This document shows positions 31,589 through 37,863 of a DNA stretch of 37,863 nucleotides, piece by piece (the stretch's first letter is position 1; each line of letters begins with the position of its first letter). The stretch spans positions 1 to 37,863 of the forward strand of contig CALXTW010000016.1 of NCBI GenBank assembly GCA_944391515.1, given 5' to 3'. The stretch comes from an uncultured Alphaproteobacteria bacterium. GTDB lineage: Bacteria; Pseudomonadota; Alphaproteobacteria; RF32; CAG-239. Below the pieces are notes generated by a model, which was not told the origin of the DNA, did no database searches, and was given only the letters and a program-made list of their open reading frames with translations. A program made the translations under genes and the position numbers.

Positions 31589-32698
31589 TTAATAACTCAG
31601 AAATGATATCCAGCAATAGTTATTTAGGCAGGCTTTATAATTCCACCAATACAGACGTAAATTCCAGTCAGAAAAACGTGTGTTGAAGTTGTAACTATTG
31701 AGCTTGTTTGGTGATTGGCTGCTTTCTTCTAGTCTTTTCATTTCCTGACAAAAGAATTGTTTTCCAATGGGCCCACGTGCAGTCCATATGTCACAAAACT
31801 CTTGAGGGATGATGTAAAAACTGATGGTTGAAGATGTCATTGCTTGGCGCATATCGTAAATCCAAGAGCTTTTTTCTTGTGGAATGCAAAATATGGTATT
31901 TTGCGAGGCAAGAATGTCGGCTATTGAAAATACATATGGCGGCATTCTGAGGGCTGTGTTCGATATATTTGATTTTTTTAGGAGCCAAGTAAATTTTGCA
32001 AAAATTTTGTTTGCATACTCTTTTGATGTCCATTGTTCAAGATCATCAATATACAGTATTTTTGCTTGCTTCTTATATTTATCGGCAATCCTGTGCCAAA
32101 AATCAATCAAAACATTCCAACATTCGTAGCCACTCGCTAAAACAACCAATACATCTGCAGAAGTTGGAACTTTTTTGTGGTAAAGCTCATAGGCTAAAAA
32201 TATTTCCGGAGAAACATTTATCTTTAGCGCTGCCTTCTCAAAAGCTCCTCTGCTGCTCATAAAACTGTCTGTATCACACAAGAGAGCCGGTATCTTATCC
32301 TCATTAAATTGTTGGATAGCGAACCGTTTTTTGAACAAAATTTCATGTACCATGTCGAAGGGGCATAGTATCACACTTTCCTCTCCGTGGACTTGAGGAA
32401 GTTTTGTTAAGTGCTCTGCTGCATTCTTTAGTGCTTCGCAAGCCATTATCTTATGGTCTGCTTCTTTGCTAAATAATGGTGTGATTGTGATTATTTCCGG
32501 ATTTATTTCAGGATACTTCTTTTTTACTTTGTTTCGTAGAAATTCGGCAATCTCTGAAACATAACGAGGTGCATCGGAAGGAAGAAAAATAACACGTATT
32601 TTTTTTAGCCCTTCCAATTCATAGCAATCCGAAAAATTTACACTCTGGCTTTCATAAACTTCTTTTACTGCTCGACGTACTTCTTTACTTGTTTTCAT
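31589..32698 (-). CDS. Unknown protein, paralogue B between pyrG and kdsA
   Basis: 369 residues, no family recognised. It matches paralogue A in outline: MKTSKEVRRAVKEVYESQSV then FSDCYELEGLKKIRVIF, a repeated strand pattern (SVILCPFDMVHEILF; SADVLVVLASGYECW; KILYIDDLEQW), and IFCIPQEKSSWIYDMRQA in the place of the paralogue's FVPQNKTWWKYY. The two diverge at the C-terminus, where B ends in a Trp/Tyr/Asn-rich stretch. No membrane helix or leader is evident. Flanked by terminators on both sides, so transcribed alone. It could be a lineage-specific insertion in an otherwise conserved pyrG-kdsA neighbourhood. Confidence 0.75.
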   Translation of the reverse strand: MKTSKEVRRAVKEVYESQSVNFSDCYELEGLKKIRVIFLPSDAPRYVSEIAEFLRNKVKKKYPEINPEIITITPLFSKEADHKIMACEALKNAAEHLTKLPQVHGEESVILCPFDMVHEILFKKRFAIQQFNEDKIPALLCDTDSFMSSRGAFEKAALKINVSPEIFLAYELYHKKVPTSADVLVVLASGYECWNVLIDFWHRIADKYKKQAKILYIDDLEQWTSKEYANKIFAKFTWLLKKSNISNTALRMPPYVFSIADILASQNTIFCIPQEKSSWIYDMRQAMTSSTISFYIIPQEFCDIWTARGPIGKQFFCQEMKRLEESSQSPNKLNSYNFNTRFSDWNLRLYWWNYKACLNNYCWISFLSY

Positions 32699-32778
32699 AA
32701 TTGTAGTTATTAAAAAATTAATAATAGCGTTAATGGGGCGATGTATAGCACATTTCTGGACAAAAACAAGTGTTTTAT

Positions 32779-32810
32779 AAAAAAAATCCCTCTTTATGAG
32801 GGATTTTTTG
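32779..32810 (-). terminator. Terminator of pyrG
   Basis: Perfect 12-bp stem AAAAAATCCCTC/GAGGGATTTTTT (32781-32792 with 32798-32809) with a five-base loop and a U-run on the minus strand, directly after the pyrG stop. Confidence 0.9.
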
Positions 32811-32812
32811 AT

Positions 32813-34465
32813 TTAGAGTAAACGGCTCTTTTCGATGGCTGCCTTTACGAAAGATACAAATAGCGGATGCGGCGCAAAAGGTTTCGACTTTAATTCGGGG
32901 TGGAATTGTACGCCGATAAACCATGGATGATCCGGACGTTCAACAATCTCAGGTAATAATCCATCAGGAGATTTGCCGACAATTTTCATCCCTGCTTGAT
33001 TTAGCGTTGGTTCGTAAGACATGTTTACTTCATAGCGGTGACGGTGTCTTTCGGAAATCTTATCTGAGCCATAAATTTTGTGGGCCAGAGAATCGGGTGA
33101 TAGAACACTTTCGTATGCTCCTAAGCGCATGGTGCCACCGAGGTCACCGTCTTTGGTACGAATTTGTTTGAAGCCTTCTTTATCCCACTCGGTCATTAGA
33201 CCAACAACAGGTGTGCAGTTAGAACCGGCAATCTCCGTGGTGTTAGCATCGGAAATACCTGCAATGTGGCGCATAGTTTCAATAACAGCCATTTGCATAC
33301 CGAAGCATATACCTAAAAACGGTAACTTATTCTCTCTTGCATATTCTATTGCCATTATCTTGCCTTCGGTTCCTCTGGCGCCAAAACCACCCGGAACCAA
33401 AACCGCACTGACGTCGTTTAAGTGAGCTGCAGCACCGTCTTTTTCAATATCTTCGGAATCAATCCATTTGATTTTTACTTTATAATGGTTAGCAATACCT
33501 CCATGGCTCAAAGCTTCGCCCAAAGATTTATATGCCTCAAGCAATTGGGTATATTTTCCGACAACGCCAATGCGAACTTCGCCTTCAGGGTGAGCAATAA
33601 TATCAACAATTCTTTCCCACTTGCTTAAATCTGCCGGAGCAGGATTTTCAATACCAAAATGTTTGCAAACCTGAGCATCCATTCCTTCTTTGGAATAAGC
33701 AATCGGAACCTGATAGATATTGGCGGCATCCTTGGCCGCAATTACATTTTCTTCGCGGATATTACAAAACAGTGCAATCTTTCGTTTTTCGTTTTGAGGA
33801 ATATCCATTTGAGTACGACACAAGAGCATATCAGGTTGAATTCCATATTCTTGCAATTTTTTTACCGAGTGCTGGGTCGGTTTGGTTTTGAGTTCGCCTG
33901 CGGTCGGAATGTATGGCAATAAGGTTACATGAATAAACATGGCTCTATCGCGTCCCAAATCATATGCTACTTGGCGAATCGTTTCAAGATAAGGTTGTCC
34001 TTCAATATCACCGACAGTTCCGCCGATTTCACATAAAACGAAATCTTCATCAGTAATATCAGATAAAATAAAGTCTTTAATTTCGTTGGTAACATGGGGA
34101 ATAACCTGAATTGTGGCTCCAAGATAATCGCCATGGCGCTCTTTATCAATTACTCTTTGATAGATTTTTCCGGTAGTTATACTGTCTGTTTTTTTAGCCG
34201 GAACACCTGAAAAACGCTCGTAGTGTCCTAAATCAAGGTCGGCTTCGGTGCCGTCATCAGTTACATAGACTTCGCCGTGTTGGTATGGGCTCATGGTGCC
34301 GGGGTCAACATTTAGGTAAGGGTCAAGCTTGCGGAGGCGAACCTTAAAGCCCCTCGCCTGCAATAATGAAGCCAGTGAGGCTGAAGCCAAACCTTTTCCG
34401 AGAGAGGAAACAACGCCTCCGGTAATAAATATGAATTTTGGTTGTGAGTTCATTGTATTAGTCAT
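32813..34465 (-). CDS. pyrG: CTP synthase
   Basis: 550 residues. N-terminal amidoligase domain starts [18 protein letters not shown] and includes [21 protein letters not shown]-terminal class I glutaminase domain has [12 protein letters not shown] with the catalytic Cys and FHPE near the end. It makes CTP from UTP, ATP and glutamine. ATG at 34465 has AAGGA eight bases upstream; the in-frame ATG at 34510 falls in the preceding hairpin. Follows secG as in other alphaproteobacteria. Confidence 0.97.
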   Translation of the reverse strand: MTNTMNSQPKFIFITGGVVSSLGKGLASASLASLLQARGFKVRLRKLDPYLNVDPGTMSPYQHGEVYVTDDGTEADLDLGHYERFSGVPAKKTDSITTGKIYQRVIDKERHGDYLGATIQVIPHVTNEIKDFILSDITDEDFVLCEIGGTVGDIEGQPYLETIRQVAYDLGRDRAMFIHVTLLPYIPTAGELKTKPTQHSVKKLQEYGIQPDMLLCRTQMDIPQNEKRKIALFCNIREENVIAAKDAANIYQVPIAYSKEGMDAQVCKHFGIENPAPADLSKWERIVDIIAHPEGEVRIGVVGKYTQLLEAYKSLGEALSHGGIANHYKVKIKWIDSEDIEKDGAAAHLNDVSAVLVPGGFGARGTEGKIMAIEYARENKLPFLGICFGMQMAVIETMRHIAGISDANTTEIAGSNCTPVVGLMTEWDKEGFKQIRTKDGDLGGTMRLGAYESVLSPDSLAHKIYGSDKISERHRHRYEVNMSYEPTLNQAGMKIVGKSPDGLLPEIVERPDHPWFIGVQFHPELKSKPFAPHPLFVSFVKAAIEKSRLL

Positions 34466-34502
34466 TTCTATTATCCTTGATTTTCCCTTATTTAAAAGTG
34501 AC

Positions 34503-34529
34503 AAAGGCACCTTGGTTGAAGGTGCCTTT
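34503..34529. terminator. Hairpin between secG and pyrG
   Basis: Perfect 11-bp stem AAAGGCACCTT/AAGGTGCCTTT (34503-34513 with 34519-34529), five-base loop. The T-rich tail is better on the plus strand (TTTTATTTTT) than on the minus, where the genes lie. It may partly terminate secG transcripts before pyrG. Confidence 0.55.
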
Positions 34530-34553
34530 TATTTTTGAGAGTTTTTTCATCTG

Positions 34554-34871
34554 CTATTCCGCTGCTACCGGTGCTGATGGTGCGCTGGGCACGTTATCTG
34601 CCGCCGGAGCGGTCTCTAAAATAGAGGTAGCTTTAGGTTCTGCACTCTTATATAACAATGACAGCGAAAGGCTGGTGATGAAAAACAGAGTGGCCAAAAT
34701 AGCGGTCAATCTGGTTAAGAAGTTGCCGGTACCGCGAGCACTCAAGATGCTATTGGCACCGCTACCGCCGCCTAAACCATCTAATGCACCGCCGCTGGAA
34801 CGTTGCATTAAAATTACGCTCACCAAAAATATTGCTATCAACAAATGGATAACCAACAAAACCGTTTCCAT
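34554..34871 (-). CDS. secG: Protein translocase subunit SecG
   Basis: 105 residues with two membrane helices (about 3-21 and 53-73) and the conserved loop LMQRSSGGALDGLGGG between them, then a Pro/Ala-rich tail. SecG helps SecYE-SecA move proteins across the inner membrane. Lies between tpiA and pyrG, the normal alphaproteobacterial position; a hairpin follows. Confidence 0.95.
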   Translation of the reverse strand: METVLLVIHLLIAIFLVSVILMQRSSGGALDGLGGGSGANSILSARGTGNFLTRLTAILATLFFITSLSLSLLYKSAEPKATSILETAPAADNVPSAPSAPVAAE

Positions 34872-34921
34872 TATTTATTCCTTTCGCATCATTTATTTGT
34901 TATCTTTATTTTGTGCCGATA

Positions 34922-35686
34922 TTAACAGCAACCTGCGTTTTTTGCAATACCTAAAAAGTCAGCTGCTTTTAGGCTTGCTCCGCCAATGAGTGCGCCATCA
35001 ACATCTTCTAAGCTCAAAAATTCTTTAGCATTGCTTGGTTTTACTGAGCCACCATAGAGAATTCTCATCTTGCCGGCTTGAGCTTTGCCTAATTTCTTAG
35101 CAAGAGCTTTACGAACAGCGGCGTGAACTTCTTCAACATCTGCCGGAGTCGGAGTCTTACCGGTACCAATAGCCCAAATCGGTTCATAAGCAATAACTGT
35201 ATCTGCGGCTGTAGAATCTTCGGGTACAGAACCTGCAATTTGAGAAGTGCATACATCTAAAGTTTTACCAGAATCGCGTTCAGCCTCAGATTCACCAATG
35301 CAAATAATGGTTTTTAAGCCGTTTTCATGAGCGGCTTTGGCTTTTTTAGCTACGATTTCATTGGTTTCACCATGGTCAGCACGACGTTCGGAGTGACCCA
35401 AAATAACATATGTGCAACCGATTTCTTTAATCATGGCCGGGCTGATATCACCAGTGTGTGCGCCTTTGTTTTCCCAATGGCTGTCTTGAGCGCCAAGAGC
35501 AACTTTAGCACCTCTTAAGGTCTTTTTAACGGAGGTCAACAAAGTAGCCGGCGGGCAAATCAAAAATTCACATCCAGGTTTGCCTAATTTCTTAACTTCT
35601 GCAACGATTTCTTTTGCTAAATCAACACCTTCAGATAAAAGACCATTCATCTTCCAGTTGCCGGCAATAAGTTTTTTACGAGCCAT
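34922..35686 (-). CDS. tpiA: Triosephosphate isomerase
   Basis: 254 residues. Substrate Lys in AGNWKMN, catalytic His in ILGHSERR, catalytic Glu in AYEPIWAIGTG, and phosphate loop ILYGGSVKPSNA. It interconverts dihydroxyacetone phosphate and glyceraldehyde 3-phosphate. ATG at 35686 fits the AAGGA eight bases upstream; an ATG three codons earlier lies within that ribosome site. First gene of tpiA-secG-pyrG, divergent from the ppiD-like gene. Confidence 0.97.
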   Translation of the reverse strand: MARKKLIAGNWKMNGLLSEGVDLAKEIVAEVKKLGKPGCEFLICPPATLLTSVKKTLRGAKVALGAQDSHWENKGAHTGDISPAMIKEIGCTYVILGHSERRADHGETNEIVAKKAKAAHENGLKTIICIGESEAERDSGKTLDVCTSQIAGSVPEDSTAADTVIAYEPIWAIGTGKTPTPADVEEVHAAVRKALAKKLGKAQAGKMRILYGGSVKPSNAKEFLSLEDVDGALIGGASLKAADFLGIAKNAGCC

Positions 35687-35789
35687 TTTCTTCATCCTTA
35701 TAAAATTTATGTTTAATTTGTGCCCTTTCTAACACAGCTGAAAAAATTTTTCCAGCATAAAAAACTTTTCAACATTAATATTTAAGTCG

Positions 35790-35819
35790 TTGCATAAATT
35801 ATTAAAATTGCCATATAAT
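35790..35819 (+). promoter_or_regulatory. Promoter of the ppiD-like gene
   Basis: TTGCAT (35790-35795), an 18-base spacer and a perfect TATAAT (35814-35819), about 46 bases before the ATG at 35865. Confidence 0.65.
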
Positions 35820-35864
35820 TGCTCAGTTTTAAAAGTATAACTGTTGTTATAGGATTTTTTAGTT

Positions 35865-37742
35865 ATGATGAATAAGTTTAGAAAACTTCAGGAAACATGG
35901 CTTTCCAAGTTTATTTTGATTTTAACGGCTCTTAGTTTTATGTCTTTGTTCGGGGTTTCCAGCTATATGGGGAGCGTCGGCAAAAATAAGCCAGTTATTA
36001 AAGTTGATGAATATGAAGTTTTACAAAGCGAAATTGCTCAAAGATTAGAACAACAAATGCAAGTGGCTAAAGGATTGTTTGGAGATAATCTGGAGCTTAA
36101 CGAAAATATTCGTAATGCCATGTTGCAAAGTATTGTGCAAAAAGTATTAACCGATACAATTTTGCAAAAAACTGCCGATGAACAAAATATTAATATCAGT
36201 GATAATTTGGTGCGTAGAATTATTTATTCTCAGGCAGAATTCTTGGATGCTAACGGGAATTTCGATTTGCAGAAGTTAAGACGCGTTTTGGCAGCCAGCG
36301 GTTGGACCGAAAACCGCTATGTCGGCAGCTTAAAATTAGATGTTGTTAAACAACAACTTATTCAAAATCCTGCTGATAATATTCATGTTCCAAATGTTTT
36401 GGCTGAATATTTAACCAAAGCTGAAAATCAAAAACGTATTTTTAAATATGTGAAGATTGATCCGGCAAAAGTTAAAATTGACCGTAAGATTTCTCAAGAT
36501 GAAATCGAACAATATTATGAAGATTTTAATGCCGAATTCGTGGCTCCGGAAGAAAGAGATGTTTCTTTTATTGTCTTGTCAACAGACGATATTGCTAAAA
36601 AGGTAACTATCGATGAGGCTGAAGTTGAGGCTTATTATCAAGAAAATATTGCCCAATTTGAAACACCTGAAACCAGAGATGTTTTGCAGATGGCTTTTGA
36701 AAATGAAGAAACCGCTCAAAAAGCTAGTCAGGCTCTGAAACAAGGTAAAGATTTTTATGATGTTGCCAAAGAGTTGGCCGGACAAGATAAAACAGCTACC
36801 AATTTGGGCTTTATTTCTCAAGATATGTTGATTGCCGATATGGCTGAGCCGGTATTTGCGGCCGCCAAAGGTGATGTCGTTGGTCCGGTTAAATCTGAAA
36901 TGGGCTGGCATATTATGAAAGTGGCAGATATTAAGTCCGGCTCAAAAATGGATAAAAATAAAGCTAAAAACAAAATCATCAGCACTTTGCGTAAAGATAA
37001 AGCTTATGAGCAAGCTTATGAAATTTCTTCGCAAATTGAAGACAAAATTGGTACTGGTGCAGGTTTAGCTGATATTGCACAAGATATGAATGTGAAAATT
37101 TACGAAGTTAGTGGCTTGAGTGAAGACGGAAAAGCTAAGAGCGAACCTAAAGCTTATGCCTCTTTGCTGAAGAGCAATGACTTTGTTGATACCGCTTTTT
37201 CATACAATGTTGATGAAGTCAGCCAAGTGGTGGAAACTGATGACGGATTTATGGTCTTGAAAGTGGATGCTATTCGCGATGCTCACCCAAAAACCATTGA
37301 TGAAGTCAGAGGTGAAATTGAGGCTCTTTGGGAAGCTAATGAAAGAAGCGCTATTGCTCAAGAAATTGTTAATGACGTTATGCATGATTTGGAAACAGGT
37401 GAAGAAATTGAAAAAGTTGCCGAGCGTAACCAGTTGACTCTTCTTAAGACAGGGTCCCTCACCCGCAGCAAAAATTTTGAGAGTATTGCGCCAAATGTTA
37501 TGCTGGAACTGTTTCAAGAGAATGCCGGTACACCTAAATTAATTAATAATGATGGTGTGCAGATTGTGGCTGTCGGAACAGATGTTGCTCCTGCTAAAGA
37601 ACCTTCTAAAGACGATGTACAACAAGTTGCAAGAAGAACTAAAATGGATTTAGCTAATGATTATGCCTATGCTTTAATTGAGGATTTTGGCTCGGATTAT
37701 GATGTCAGGGTTAAATATCGTCTTTTAGGCTTGGCTGACTAG
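35865..37742 (+). CDS. ppiD: PpiD-like peptidyl-prolyl isomerase / periplasmic chaperone
   Basis: 625 residues: a membrane helix at about 15-34, a SurA-like N-terminal helical domain (TLRNAMLQS-type region at about 45-170), then a parvulin (PPIC) domain near 265-370 with ETRDVLQMAF, NLGFISQDMLIADMAEPVF and EMGWHIMKV. The C-terminal third is a second chaperone-like region. Such proteins assist folding of outer-membrane and secreted proteins leaving SecYEG. AGGA lies ten bases before ATG at 35865. Divergent from tpiA, a neighbourhood known in alphaproteobacteria; a strong terminator follows. Confidence 0.9.
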   Translation: MMNKFRKLQETWLSKFILILTALSFMSLFGVSSYMGSVGKNKPVIKVDEYEVLQSEIAQRLEQQMQVAKGLFGDNLELNENIRNAMLQSIVQKVLTDTILQKTADEQNINISDNLVRRIIYSQAEFLDANGNFDLQKLRRVLAASGWTENRYVGSLKLDVVKQQLIQNPADNIHVPNVLAEYLTKAENQKRIFKYVKIDPAKVKIDRKISQDEIEQYYEDFNAEFVAPEERDVSFIVLSTDDIAKKVTIDEAEVEAYYQENIAQFETPETRDVLQMAFENEETAQKASQALKQGKDFYDVAKELAGQDKTATNLGFISQDMLIADMAEPVFAAAKGDVVGPVKSEMGWHIMKVADIKSGSKMDKNKAKNKIISTLRKDKAYEQAYEISSQIEDKIGTGAGLADIAQDMNVKIYEVSGLSEDGKAKSEPKAYASLLKSNDFVDTAFSYNVDEVSQVVETDDGFMVLKVDAIRDAHPKTIDEVRGEIEALWEANERSAIAQEIVNDVMHDLETGEEIEKVAERNQLTLLKTGSLTRSKNFESIAPNVMLELFQENAGTPKLINNDGVQIVAVGTDVAPAKEPSKDDVQQVARRTKMDLANDYAYALIEDFGSDYDVRVKYRLLGLAD

Positions 37743-37765
37743 TTTAAGTCACCATCCATCTGATG

Positions 37766-37792
37766 AGGGAGCTTGAGAGAGCTCCCTTTTTT
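37766..37792 (+). terminator. Terminator of the ppiD-like gene
   Basis: GGGAGCT/AGCTCCC (37767-37773 with 37780-37786), loop TGAGAG, tail of six T, 24 bases after the stop. Confidence 0.9.
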
Positions 37793-37802
37793 GTATCAAG
37801 AA

Positions 37803-37825
37803 AACCACGCGTTAGACGCGTGGTT
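37803..37825. repeat. Perfect GC-rich hairpin at the right edge
   Basis: AACCACGCGT (37803-37812) pairs with ACGCGTGGTT (37816-37825) across a three-base loop; no T-tail. It comes ten bases after the ppiD terminator, so it is not needed for termination. The following 38 bases are GC-richer than the region. Subterminal hairpins of this kind occur at ends of IS200/IS605-type elements and in REP sequences, but the element body, if any, is outside the window. Confidence 0.45.
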
Positions 37826-37863
37826 CAGTAAAGCTTATAGCGGTGAGGATGACAAAGCGCTCC

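Noticed and set aside
1..37863. CRISPR array or cas genes
   Set aside because: No regularly spaced direct repeats and no Cas-like proteins.

Overview
The window is an AT-rich bacterial chromosome segment, most likely from an alphaproteobacterium. The evidence is gene order and family content: dusB-trkA-hfq-hflX, tpiA-secG-pyrG with kdsA nearby, recO-parC, an mlaD followed by a DUF2155 gene, and a 59-residue DUF6898-type protein. Low GC, many secreted cysteine-rich and DUF1566-like proteins and loss of the ntr regulators suggest a host- or gut-associated lineage; that last step is inference.

Layout. Positions 1-279 (minus strand) hold the promoter and first 59 codons of a secreted protein gene that runs off the left edge. 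A 96%-identical inverted copy lies at 12661-12939 and begins a complete cysteine-rich secreted protein gene, followed by a gene for a two-domain DUF1566/Lcl_C-like secreted protein (to 15134). Between the two arms lie an AsmA-like/HD-hydrolase pair, a structured non-coding stretch (about 1997-2215, minus), tRNA-Lys(CTT) with a partial tandem duplication around a GC-rich hairpin insert, two secreted DUF1311-like proteins, a five-gene Gld-type ABC operon ending in a PAS histidine kinase (9299 down to 3560), and a plus-strand run of two mlaD genes, a DUF2155 protein and a GT2 glycosyltransferase.

From 15218 to 26525 everything is on the minus strand: a 680-residue unknown protein, the 59-residue protein, a giant two-TM coiled-coil protein that recalls polarity factor TipN, a coupled 193-residue unknown, then dusB, trkA, hfq, hflX and a small lipoprotein. 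From 26604 to 35686, also minus, come tpiA, secG, pyrG, a pair of distantly paralogous unknown genes inserted between pyrG and kdsA, then kdsA, recO and parC. A divergent ppiD-like gene with a clear promoter closes the window. A perfect hairpin at 37803-37825 may be the end of a mobile element beyond the edge.

How it fits together. The right half is mostly housekeeping: envelope biogenesis (kdsA, secG, ppiD), nucleotide and carbon metabolism (pyrG, tpiA), recombination and chromosome decatenation (recO, parC), tRNA modification, K+ uptake, and RNA and ribosome control. The left half is more accessory. The most unusual parts are the inverted-repeat pair with its cysteine-rich/DUF1566 genes, the candidate structured RNA at 2.0-2.2 kb, the tRNA-Lys duplication, and the unknown paralogue pair. 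No reverse transcriptase, integrase, transposase gene, CRISPR array or rRNA was found.
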